Shown: piece after piece, positions 8,503-15,448 of the stretch
How the letters are laid out: the number at the start of each line of letters is the position of its first letter
Numbering within the stretch: the first letter of the stretch is position 1
Origin: Sedimentibacter sp.
GTDB lineage: Bacteria > Bacillota > Clostridia > Tissierellales > Sedimentibacteraceae
Direction of reading: 5' to 3'
DNA: 32,822 nucleotides
Assembly (NCBI GenBank): GCA_017995755.1
Contig: JAGOIH010000009.1
Span: forward strand, 1 to 32,822
Notes under the pieces: model-generated
The model's input: the letters and a program-made list of their open reading frames with translations, nothing else
What the model was told of the DNA's origin: nothing
Databases searched by the model: none
Made by a program: the position numbers and the translations under genes

Positions 8503-8589
8503 CTTTTTTGCGGGTTTAATCAAAAGGAGATATATTTAGAAGGTATAAATGGTCAAGAAGATAAATATCTTTCGTTAAAACGCATTTAA
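8503..8589 (+). pseudogene. Possible 3' remnant of an unidentified gene
   Basis: A 28-codon open frame without a start codon reads as protein-like sequence (CGFNQKEIYLEGINGQ, then EDKYLSLKRI) and stops directly in front of a strong terminator. This looks like the tail of a lost gene. A stop codon lies immediately upstream in the same frame. The family is not recognised. Confidence 0.3.
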
Positions 8590-8615
8590 ATGCCCTGTTT
8601 TCAGGGTGTTTTTTT
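8588..8615 (+). terminator. Orphan intrinsic terminator
   Basis: The stem CCCTG-TTTT-CAGGG is extended by A-T and G-T pairs and followed by a T-run at 8609-8615. No intact plus-strand gene lies upstream; it probably belonged to the degraded gene ending at 8589. Confidence 0.7.
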
Positions 8616-8678
8616 GAAATTTGAGCCTGTGACTTGACTTGAGGGTTCTTTGAATATATTTGTGAATATTCGTTTTAG

Positions 8679-8849
8679 TTAAGTATAAAAAATTTAAAAT
8701 GTCCTAATCATAGGGGCTATTATGGTTCCAATTATAATCATATATTGGAGTCCGGAATAATATACTTTGAAAAATATCAGTGGAAGCTGAAACAATTTAA
8801 AAAGAAGTATAATAAAAAAAGTTTTTCTGGTCGGGAAATTATTAAATAA
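8679..8849 (+). pseudogene. Possible coding remnant, 56 codons, no start
   Basis: An open frame between a TAG at 8676 and a TAA at 8847 contains CPNHRGYYGSNYNHILESG, followed by a Lys/aromatic-rich segment (YFEKYQWKLKQFKKKY) and SGREIIK. There is no ATG or ribosome binding site. The composition is protein-like for an AT-rich region, but it could be chance. No family recognised. Confidence 0.22.
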
Positions 8850-8977
8850 TTATTACAGGAAATATAAATTTGTGAATTGAAATTATCAAAGAAATTTTAT
8901 CAATTTGTCTAAGGAACTAAGAATAACGTTGAAATTCCAAAAAGAAGAGGTCTCTCGAAAAAGTGCTTATTTTGGAG

Positions 8978-9015
8978 ATATTATGTCGCTAAATTAGCAT
9001 TTAGCGACATAATAT
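8978..9015. repeat. Perfect 17-bp inverted repeat, 4-base loop
   Basis: Arms ATATTATGTCGCTAAAT and ATTTAGCGACATAATAT are separated by TAGC. There is no T-run on either side, so it is not a typical intrinsic terminator. It could be a hairpin relic, a protein-binding palindrome, or an end of a lost element. Confidence 0.8.
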
Positions 9016-9349
9016 AAAAATATCAAAATCGAATAGTTTTAAGATTTTGTAATTATAACTGCTCTTCCCCCTGTAATGCGATAGTTTTTTTCTAAGGTAT
9101 AAGTTATATATTATGACTTATGACAAAATATTGTTTTCAATTCTATCATTGAGATAATAAATTTACACTTAAAAATAATTCTTAAAATATTAGCTTATAT
9201 TCCTTCCATCAACTGCAACTACCCCTGAATGCTTTGCTTCTACTCTTAAATGATTTATTTACTCTACTGAAATAATTTTTTCTATCAGCTGCTTGGTTTG
9301 TTTATTTCTGGGTATATTAATACTAAACAATTTTTTTATGGAGGTTAAT

Positions 9350-9793
9350 ATGAAAAAAATATTGGTACCCATTGATGGCTCCCCTGCTTCCGAGAATGCA
9401 GCAGAAAAAGCAGTGGAACTGGCAAAGAAATACAACAGTGAAGTATCATTCGTTTCAGTAGTGGATACACGTTTTACATATACATATGATATTGGCGGAG
9501 TCATCAGTATTCCTATGAATAAACCCGATTTTACGGATGAACTGGTAAAGCTTCAATCACAAATTTTGGACTATTATTTCACGAAATTTGATTCTCCTGA
9601 AATTGTCATTAAAAAAGCAGTATTATCCGGTGAGCCCCATGAAGAAATAATTAAATATGCTAATAATGAAAAATCAGACCTCATAGTTATGGGACGAAGG
9701 GGATTTTCACAAGTGAGACGTTTTTTTGTAGGCTCCATAACACAAAGAGTTATTGCAGACTCCCCCTGCCCCGTTTTAGTAGTCAGTGAATGA
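9350..9793 (+). CDS. Universal stress protein, UspA family, ATP-binding type
   Basis: This is a single-domain Usp protein of 147 residues. MKKILVPIDGSPASENA at the N terminus and the nucleotide motif G-x2-G-x9-G-S (G115, G118, G128, S129) near the C terminus mark the ATP-binding subclass. Such proteins act as cytoplasmic dimers and modulate survival under stress; the partner is unknown. Earlier in-frame ATG codons exist at 9293 and 9338. The 9350 start fits the family and has TGGAGGT directly upstream. It stands alone between the gene-poor stretch and the ggt-like gene. Confidence 0.93.
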   Translation: MKKILVPIDGSPASENAAEKAVELAKKYNSEVSFVSVVDTRFTYTYDIGGVISIPMNKPDFTDELVKLQSQILDYYFTKFDSPEIVIKKAVLSGEPHEEIIKYANNEKSDLIVMGRRGFSQVRRFFVGSITQRVIADSPCPVLVVSE

Positions 9794-9799
9794 AATATA

Positions 9800-9835
9800 A
9801 AGGGTATAATTGATATTGCATCAACTGTACCCCTT
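9800..9835 (+). terminator. Possible terminator after the stress protein gene
   Basis: An imperfect two-part hairpin, GGGTA / TACCC enclosing TTGAT / ATCAA, lies 6 bases after the stop codon. Only a weak T-rich tail follows, so function as terminator is uncertain. Confidence 0.45.
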
Positions 9836-9864
9836 ATTACGTCATCCTTCACACAAACTGTTAT

Positions 9865-9940
9865 TTAAAATTTTATAAGCTGTTTTAATTCATTTACATC
9901 ATATAAATTGATTTAACTGAGCATCCTTATCATTTTTCAT
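9865..9940 (-). pseudogene. Possible frameshifted mini-ORF with strong ribosome binding site
   Basis: On the minus strand GGGAGG sits 7 bases before an ATG at 9940. The frame (MKNDKDAQLNQFI) stops at 9899. One base out of frame, the sequence continues as YDVNELKQLIKF and stops at 9865. Joined, this would be a peptide of about 24 residues. It may be a decayed or truncated small gene, or chance. Confidence 0.22.
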
Positions 9941-10019
9941 TTGCTTTCCTCCCGGCTAAAATAATTGTTCAATTAGAATTTTAACCTTAATTGGAAAACT
10001 TATTCATTATAAAAAAAAC

Positions 10020-10043
10020 GAGGCTATAAAATATCAAAGCCTC
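10020..10043 (-). terminator. Terminator downstream of the ggt-like gene
   Basis: On the minus strand the stem GAGGCT / AGCCTC with a 12-base loop is followed by a run of eight T (A-run 10011-10018 on the plus strand). It lies 43 bases past the stop codon of the ggt-like gene. Confidence 0.75.
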
Positions 10044-10059
10044 TTTGTTTTTGAATATT

Positions 10060-10087
10060 GATTTACATAATTTAAATTATGTAAATT
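10060..10087. repeat. 28-bp dif-like palindrome, copy C
   Basis: Left arm GATTTACATAA, centre TTTAAA, right arm TTATGTAAATT. The inner 26 bp (10061-10086) form a perfect palindrome. It overlaps the stop codon of the ggt-like gene and lies between that gene and its terminator. Confidence 0.6.
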
Positions 10088-11690
10088 AATATACTGCTAT
10101 ATGTCCGTCAGCTCTCTTTTCTGTTCCCCCGCATAGTGTGCCTTCATTTGTTCTCAATATCATTTGGCCTCTGCCAAAAAGAGCTTCATTTGGCTGTATT
10201 GTAACTTTATGACCTCTATTCTCCAGGTCCCTTACTATGTTGACAGGCACATCCTTTTCCACTTCAACGTTAATTCCATTTATCCACTGCCACCTTGGCG
10301 CATCTATAGCTTCCTGAGGATTCATATGGAAGTCTATCATATTGGTCACAACCTGCACATGTCCTTGAGGCTGCATAAATCCCCCCATTACACCGAAGGG
10401 TCCAAGTGCTTTTCCATCCTTCATCAAAAATCCGGGAATAATTGTATGGTAGGTTTTCTTATGGGGCATCAAACAATTGCTATGGTCATTGTCAAAATTA
10501 AAATTATGCAGCCTGTTCTGAAGCGCTATTCCGGTCTCAGGAATTACTACGCCTGAGCCGAATCCCATGTAATTGCTCTGAATATAAGAAACCATATTCC
10601 CGTCTTTGTCTGCAGTGCAAAGATAAACAGTTCCGCTGCGGTTGGAGTCAATTTCTTTCGGCATCAATGCCTTTTCCTTTATTGAATTTGACTTAATTCT
10701 GCCATATTCATCAGACAATAACTGCTTTATATCTATTTTCATATGCCTTGAATCTGTTATATACTTTTGTCCATCAGCAAAACCAAGCTTTATTGCTTCA
10801 ATTTGTCTGTGATAGGTATCGCTGTTTTCCTTAAATGTAAAATCAAAGTTTTTCAATATGCCAAGAGCCATCAGAGCAACTAATCCCTGACCGTTGGGCG
10901 GTATTTCAAACACATCATAGCCTCTGTAATTTACACTTATAGGGGTTACCCACTCAGGTTTATAGTTTTCCATGTCTTCCTTTGTTAAATAACCCTTGTA
11001 TTTTTTAAAAAATGCATCTATTTTGTCGGCAATATGCCCTTTATAATAAGAGCTGCCGTTGGTTCTGCCTATTGATTCCAATGTTCCGGCATGAAACGGC
11101 AGTTTAACAAGCTCTCCAAACCTTGGAGTTCTGCCATCTTTCGTAAATGTATCAAACCAGTATTTTAATTCTTCCTTATTTTCTTCTTTGTAAATCTCAG
11201 ACGCTGCATCCCATGCTTTTTTTACGGTAACAGATACCGGAAATCCATTCCTTGCATAGTTAATTGCTGGCTTCAGCACTTCTATCAGGGGAAGGGCTCC
11301 AAATTTATCATTTAGTTCAACCCAAGCTGCGGGAGCTCCCGGAACCATCACCGGAATGACACCGTATTTTGGTATTTCTGTATATCCTCTTTCTCTTAAT
11401 TCTTCTATGGAAATGCTGTAAGGTGAATAACCGCTGGCATTTAATCCCTGAAGCCTGTTATTAAACCAAACAATGGCGAATGCATCGCTTCCCAGGCCGT
11501 TTGATGTAGGCTCAACAACCGTAAGGCATGCTGCAGTCGCTATGGCTGCATCAACGGCATTGCCTCCTTTTTTAAGTATTTCAAGACCTGCCTGTGCCGC
11601 TAAGGGTTGTGATGTGGCAACCATTCCGTTATTTCCGTAAATTACGTTTCTTCTTGACGGGTATTTATATTCTGCCGGATTATAATTCAT
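10086..11690 (-). CDS. Gamma-glutamyltransferase family protein, cytoplasmic YwrD type
   Basis: This is a member of the N-terminal nucleophile hydrolase family that includes gamma-glutamyltransferase and cephalosporin acylase. The pro-enzyme would cleave itself before T354 (SGTVYLC), whose Thr becomes the nucleophile. Downstream lie DKDGNMVSYIQSNYMGFGSG and GVMGGFMQPQGH, typical of the small-subunit side. Early motifs GGNAVDAAIATA and PTSNGLGSDAF are also present. There is no signal peptide, unlike secreted Ggt; this and the YLC...QSNYMGFGSG wording match the Bacillus YwrD branch. The substrate is uncertain. At 534 residues it is full length. AAAAGGAGG precedes the ATG. It interrupts what are otherwise conserved gene blocks. 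Confidence 0.9.
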   Translation of the reverse strand: MNYNPAEYKYPSRRNVIYGNNGMVATSQPLAAQAGLEILKKGGNAVDAAIATAACLTVVEPTSNGLGSDAFAIVWFNNRLQGLNASGYSPYSISIEELRERGYTEIPKYGVIPVMVPGAPAAWVELNDKFGALPLIEVLKPAINYARNGFPVSVTVKKAWDAASEIYKEENKEELKYWFDTFTKDGRTPRFGELVKLPFHAGTLESIGRTNGSSYYKGHIADKIDAFFKKYKGYLTKEDMENYKPEWVTPISVNYRGYDVFEIPPNGQGLVALMALGILKNFDFTFKENSDTYHRQIEAIKLGFADGQKYITDSRHMKIDIKQLLSDEYGRIKSNSIKEKALMPKEIDSNRSGTVYLCTADKDGNMVSYIQSNYMGFGSGVVIPETGIALQNRLHNFNFDNDHSNCLMPHKKTYHTIIPGFLMKDGKALGPFGVMGGFMQPQGHVQVVTNMIDFHMNPQEAIDAPRWQWINGINVEVEKDVPVNIVRDLENRGHKVTIQPNEALFGRGQMILRTNEGTLCGGTEKRADGHIAVY

Positions 11691-11848
11691 TTTTTCCTCC
11701 TTTTATAAACAATTATTTTCTAATATATAATGATGACAAGGTCAATCCTCTTTTCATGTGTCCATTGTTGTTATACAGTGTCACCGTATTGTTATTGGTC
11801 CTGTTTGTCATGTTACGGTACCTCCGTTTCCGCATCATATATTAAAAA

Positions 11849-11871
11849 GAAGTAAACGTGTCGTTTACTTC
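11849..11871 (-). terminator. Terminator of rny
   Basis: On the minus strand, the perfect stem GAAGTAAACG / CGTTTACTTC with a 3-base loop is followed by TTTTT. It lies 17 bases beyond the rny stop codon. Confidence 0.9.
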
Positions 11872-11887
11872 CATATTTTTCTTACTC

Positions 11888-13423
11888 TTATTTTGCATAT
11901 TCTGTAGCTCTGATTTCTCTTATTACGTTAACTTTAATCTGTCCCGGGTATTCCATTTCTTCTTCAATCTTTTTAACAATATCTTTTGCTATTAAAATTA
12001 TGCTTGAATCACTTGTTGCTTCAGGTTTTACCAATATTCGAACTTCTCTTCCTGCCTGTATTGCAAAAGACTTTTCAACGCCTTCAAATGAATTTGAAAT
12101 CTCTTCCAGTTTTTCCAGCCTCTTAATATAGGTCTCCAAAGTTTCTCTTCTTGCTCCCGGTCTTGCAGCGGATATGGCATCTGCTGCCTGTATTAATACT
12201 GCTTCTACGGTTTGCGGTTCTATATCCCCGTGATGGGCTGCTATACCATGAATTACAGCCTTGCTTTCCTTGTATTTTTTAGCCAGGTCTTCACCTATTT
12301 GAACGTGAGGACCTTCTACCTCATGATCCACTGCTTTTCCTATATCATGCAAGAGGCCTGCCCGTTTTGCTACTTTTACGTCAGCGCCCAGTTCAGCAGC
12401 CATAATTCCTGCTAAATATGATACTTCAATGGAGTGTTTTAATACATTCTGGCCGTAGCTTGTTCTGAACTTCAATCTTCCGAGTAATTTAACCAATTCC
12501 GGGTGAAGCCCGTGGATTCCGGTATCAAGGGTCGCCTGTTCACCTTCATCCTTTATTATTTGATCAACTTCTTTTTTGGCCTTATCTACCATCTCTTCAA
12601 TCCTTGCAGGATGAATTCTTCCATCTGCAATAAGTTTTTCGAGTGCTAATCTGGCCACTTCTCTTCTAATAGGGTCAAATCCGGATATAACCACTGCTTC
12701 CGGTGTATCATCTATTATAATATCTATACCTGTAAGCTGTTCCAAGGCCCTTATGTTTCTGCCCTCCCTGCCGATGATTCTGCCTTTCATTTCATCATTG
12801 GGCAGGTCCACTACAGATACAGTTGTTTCTGCTACATGGTCTGCAGAACATTTTTGAATTGCATATGTAATAATTTCACGTGCTTTTCTTTCTGCAGTTT
12901 CTTTTGATTCCCTTTCGATTTCTTTAACAGCTACTGCTGCTTCCTGTTCGGCTTCTCTTTTTATGTTGTTTATAAGAATATCTTTTGCTTCTTCCGTGGA
13001 AAGCCCGGATATTTTCTCCAGTTCCTCAATTTGTTTCTGGTGAATTGCCTCTAATTTTTCTTGCTTTGTTTCAACTTCTTTCAGCTTCTTTTGAAGCATT
13101 TCATCCTTTTTTTCTACTACAAGGCTTTTAGAATCCAGCATTTCCTCTTTTTTAATAAGCCTTTTTTCATTTCTTTGAATTTCGTTTCGTCTTTCTTTGT
13201 TTTCTCTTTCATATTCATTTCTAAGTTTGTGAGCTTCGTCTTTTGCTTCAACAAGTATTTCTTTTTTCCTTGTTTCAGCTTTTTGATTTGCGTCTTCAAT
13301 TATCCTTTTAGCTTCTATTTCAGCACTACCTATTTTGCCTTCAGATATATTTTTACGAATAAAAAATCCTATAATTATACCTATTATTGCGCAGATAATA
13401 CCTACTAATATTTCTTCGAACAA
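11888..13423 (-). CDS. rny: Ribonuclease Y
   Basis: RNase Y is the membrane-anchored endonuclease that starts mRNA decay in many Firmicutes. The N terminus is one transmembrane helix ([17 protein letters not shown]). A charged coiled coil covers about residues 30-200. A KH domain follows ([19 protein letters not shown]), then the HD metal-binding domain ([10 protein letters not shown]). The ATG at 13438 has no ribosome site in front of it. Instead GGGAGGTG lies just inside that frame at ideal spacing from the TTG at 13423, so I take TTG as the start (511 residues). The frame from the ATG would add five residues. It has its own promoter upstream and a terminator downstream. Confidence 0.94.
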   Translation of the reverse strand: MFEEILVGIICAIIGIIIGFFIRKNISEGKIGSAEIEAKRIIEDANQKAETRKKEILVEAKDEAHKLRNEYERENKERRNEIQRNEKRLIKKEEMLDSKSLVVEKKDEMLQKKLKEVETKQEKLEAIHQKQIEELEKISGLSTEEAKDILINNIKREAEQEAAVAVKEIERESKETAERKAREIITYAIQKCSADHVAETTVSVVDLPNDEMKGRIIGREGRNIRALEQLTGIDIIIDDTPEAVVISGFDPIRREVARLALEKLIADGRIHPARIEEMVDKAKKEVDQIIKDEGEQATLDTGIHGLHPELVKLLGRLKFRTSYGQNVLKHSIEVSYLAGIMAAELGADVKVAKRAGLLHDIGKAVDHEVEGPHVQIGEDLAKKYKESKAVIHGIAAHHGDIEPQTVEAVLIQAADAISAARPGARRETLETYIKRLEKLEEISNSFEGVEKSFAIQAGREVRILVKPEATSDSSIILIAKDIVKKIEEEMEYPGQIKVNVIREIRATEYAK

Positions 13424-13559
13424 TTCAGCACCTCCCATATTAAATTTTCAAGCTGCGAAATATATACATTTTTCTTGATTCATTAAAAAATGTGTATTCT
13501 TCCAAAACATATTTATATTAATCGTTTTAATAAGTTTCTATAAAACTTGAATATACTAT

Positions 13560-13588
13560 ATTTTATAATTATTTATAAATAATGTCAA
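13560..13588 (-). promoter_or_regulatory. rny promoter
   Basis: On the minus strand, TTGACA (13583-13588) and TAAAAT (13560-13565) are separated by 17 bp. The region upstream is extremely AT-rich and includes the tandem 9-bp repeat, which could act as an UP element. Confidence 0.8.
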
Positions 13589-13601
13589 GATATATGTTTA
13601 T

Positions 13602-13628
13602 ATTTGTATAATTTGTATAATTTGTATA
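13602..13628 (-). repeat. Three tandem copies of a 9-bp AT-rich unit
   Basis: The plus strand reads ATTTGTATA three times without interruption, ending 13 bp upstream of the rny -35 element. It is either an AT-rich UP-type element or a simple repeat. Confidence 0.85.
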
Positions 13629-13651
13629 TTCATATAGTTTATTGACACGTT

Positions 13652-13679
13652 GGTTTACAGAATTTAAATTATGTAAACC
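13652..13679. repeat. 28-bp dif-like palindrome, copy B
   Basis: Left arm GGTTTACAGAA, centre TTTAAA, right arm TTATGTAAACC. It is identical to copy A except for one central base, and has the same centre as copy C. It lies between the recA terminator and the rny promoter, outside both. Confidence 0.65.
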
Positions 13680-13716
13680 CCTTTACATAGGCTGTGCTAT
13701 ATATCGATATGATAAA

Positions 13717-13737
13717 AAGGCACCTTGCGGGTGCCTT
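13717..13737 (-). terminator. Terminator of recA
   Basis: On the minus strand the stem AAGGCACC / GGTGCCTT with a 5-base loop is followed by a T-run. It lies about 50 bases after the recA stop. Confidence 0.9.
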
Positions 13738-13785
13738 AATTATGTTTTTTAATAATGACATTAACTTTTGAATGACATATGACAT

Positions 13786-14817
13786 TTAGTCATCTACTGA
13801 TGTGTCTTCCCTGTCGTCTGATGACAGTTTCAAAGCTCCTATTTCATACTTTTCCAGTACCTTTTTCTCTATTTCAGCCATAAGCTCAGGATTTGACAAC
13901 AGATAATCCTTAGAATTTTCCCTGCCTTGTCCAATTCGGTTGTTTTCGTATGAGTACCATGCTCCTGACTTGTTTACCACTCCTGCTTCCACTGCCATAT
14001 CAAGGATGCAGCCTTCCTTTGATATACCTTTGCCGTAGATTATATCAAATTCAGCCTGTTTAAAGGGAGGGGCAACTTTATTTTTTACAACCTTGACTCT
14101 TGTTCTGTTGCCGTATACGTCATCGCCCTTTTTCAATGTTTCTGTTCTTCTTACGTCAAGTCTCATTGTAGCATAGAATTTTAAAGCCCGACCGCCGGTT
14201 GTGGTTTCGGGGTTGCCAAACATTATGCCTATTTTTTCACGGAGCTGGTTTATAAAAATAGCTACCGTGTTTGATTTGCTTATAGCTCCTGCCAGTTTTC
14301 TCAAGGCCTGGGACATCAGCCTTGCCTGGAGCCCCATGTGGGAATCCCCCATTTCTCCGTCTATTTCAGCTTTCGGCACCAATGCGGCTACAGAGTCAAC
14401 AACTATAACATCAATGGCACCGCTTCTTACAAGTGCTTCCGCTATTTCAAGAGCCTGCTCCCCGGTATCAGGCTGTGAAATTATAAGCTCTTCCACCTTG
14501 ATGCCTAAATTTTTTGCATAGGCCGGGTCCAGGGCATGCTCTGCGTCAATGAAGGCTGCTATGCCGCCTCTTTTCTGCGATTCTGCTATTATATGTAATG
14601 CAACTGTTGTTTTGCCAGAGGATTCAGGTCCAAATATTTCAATGATTCTTCCTTTTGGCACTCCGCCGATTCCGGTTGCAATATCGAGGGGCAGTGCGCC
14701 GGTTGGTATGGCTTCTATATTTAATTTTGCATTTTCTCCAAGCTTCATTATAGAACCTTTACCGAATTGCTTTTCAATTTGAGCAAGGGCAAGCTCAAGT
14801 GCTTTATCTTTTTCCAT
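13786..14817 (-). CDS. recA: Recombinase RecA
   Basis: RecA forms filaments on single-stranded DNA, drives strand exchange and triggers LexA self-cleavage. Walker A GPESSGKT is at residues 63-70. [17 protein letters not shown] (Walker B and L1) and the L2 segment around [16 protein letters not shown] follow, with an acidic C terminus. The frame extends 10 codons upstream to a GTG at 14847, but that codon overlaps the LexA box. The ATG at 14817 has AAGGAG at correct distance and begins with the usual [25 protein letters not shown] start. The result is 343 residues, the normal length. It is transcribed from its own SOS-regulated promoter and ends in a strong terminator. Confidence 0.97.
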   Translation of the reverse strand: MEKDKALELALAQIEKQFGKGSIMKLGENAKLNIEAIPTGALPLDIATGIGGVPKGRIIEIFGPESSGKTTVALHIIAESQKRGGIAAFIDAEHALDPAYAKNLGIKVEELIISQPDTGEQALEIAEALVRSGAIDVIVVDSVAALVPKAEIDGEMGDSHMGLQARLMSQALRKLAGAISKSNTVAIFINQLREKIGIMFGNPETTTGGRALKFYATMRLDVRRTETLKKGDDVYGNRTRVKVVKNKVAPPFKQAEFDIIYGKGISKEGCILDMAVEAGVVNKSGAWYSYENNRIGQGRENSKDYLLSNPELMAEIEKKVLEKYEIGALKLSSDDREDTSVDD

Positions 14818-14833
14818 ATCCGACTCCTTATCA

Positions 14834-14881
14834 GAACATTTGTTCACCTTTGATTATACATAAAATAAAAAGTATTGTCAA
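14834..14881 (-). promoter_or_regulatory. recA promoter with LexA box
   Basis: A textbook sigma-A promoter on the minus strand: TTGACA (14876-14881), a 17-bp spacer and TATAAT (14853-14858). The perfect LexA box GAACAAATGTTC (14834-14845) lies just downstream of the -10, over the expected transcription start. The promoter abuts the pgsA stop codon. Confidence 0.93.
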
Positions 14882-14884
14882 TGA

Positions 14885-15448
14885 CTAATTTTTTATAACA
14901 CCAAGATTTTCATAAATATAAACTGCTCCTGAAGTAACGGTCAGCAATACTGTAATTGCGATTAAAGGAGTTATTAAAAAATCTGTAAAACCAAAATAAC
15001 CAGTATAGTTCAATAAAATAACAATAATTAATACCATCTGGAACACTGTTTTTATTTTTCCCCATGCATTTGCAGCAATTTTAACACCCTTTGAAGCAGC
15101 CAGCGTCCTAAAGCCTGAAACTATAAATTCCCTTGATATAATCAGCACAACAATCCATGCGCTGATATAGCCAAGCTCTACAAAAGCTATGAATGCTGAT
15201 GCTGTCAGAAGTTTGTCTGCAAGAGGGTCTGTGAATTTTCCGAAATCTGTTACTAATTTGTCCCTTCTTGCAATATGTCCGTCAAAGGCATCGGTAACAG
15301 CAGCACCCACAAAGATTAACAGGGGCAGAAACCTGAAAATTCCGCCGCTTATGTACAAGAACAACAGAAAGAAAGGTATTGCCAATACCCGTATAACTGT
15401 AAGTTTATTGGGTAAATTTAAATCTTTAAACCAATTTATTATTTTCAT
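14885..15448 (-). CDS. pgsA: CDP-diacylglycerol-glycerol-3-phosphate 3-phosphatidyltransferase
   Basis: This integral membrane enzyme makes phosphatidylglycerol phosphate from CDP-diacylglycerol and glycerol-3-phosphate. The CDP-alcohol phosphotransferase motif DG-x2-AR-x8-G-x3-D-x3-D is complete (DGHIARRDKLVTDFGKFTDPLAD). NLPNKLTVIRVLAIPFF is the usual N-terminal amphipathic/first helix start. Several hydrophobic segments follow over 187 residues. The start codon lies inside the end of rimO (23-bp overlap) with AGGAGG upstream, so translation is likely coupled. The order rimO-pgsA-recA is typical of Clostridia and Bacilli. Confidence 0.95.
   Translation of the reverse strand: MKIINWFKDLNLPNKLTVIRVLAIPFFLLFLYISGGIFRFLPLLIFVGAAVTDAFDGHIARRDKLVTDFGKFTDPLADKLLTASAFIAFVELGYISAWIVVLIISREFIVSGFRTLAASKGVKIAANAWGKIKTVFQMVLIIVILLNYTGYFGFTDFLITPLIAITVLLTVTSGAVYIYENLGVIKN

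Larger units (their letters stand above)
8156..9349. other. 1.2-kb gene-poor, AT-rich stretch with decayed fragments
   Basis: No intact gene could be supported here. It holds an open frame on the minus strand at 8207-8425 without a credible start, two plus-strand coding remnants (8503-8589 and 8679-8849), a convincing intrinsic terminator (8588-8615) and a perfect 17-bp inverted repeat (8978-9015). This looks like remains of former mobile or accessory genes between the recombinase gene and the stress protein gene. No family could be named for any fragment. Confidence 0.6.
13424..13785. other. Intergenic region between recA and rny
   Basis: Reading in the direction of transcription (minus strand), it holds the recA terminator (13717-13737), dif-like palindrome copy B (13652-13679), three tandem copies of a 9-bp unit (13602-13628), the rny promoter (13560-13588) and an AT-rich leader of about 130 bases. 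No coding sequence was seen. Confidence 0.8.

Noticed and set aside
9890..9917. Sixth dif-like site (CATTTACATCA, TATAAA, TTGATTTAACT)
   Set aside because: The left arm and centre resemble copy C, but the right arm matches at only about half its positions, so it could be chance in AT-rich DNA.
11691..11887. Search for a gene between ggt-like and rny
   Set aside because: Only the rny terminator and a weak ACCGTA / TACGGT inverted repeat were found; no coding signal.
13424..13438. ATG start for rny
   Set aside because: There is no ribosome site upstream; GGGAGGTG inside this stretch is correctly spaced for the TTG at 13423 instead. Some doubt remains.
14818..14847. Ten-codon upstream extension of recA from GTG
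   Set aside because: These bases carry the LexA box and the Shine-Dalgarno for the ATG at 14817, and the extension has no ribosome site.
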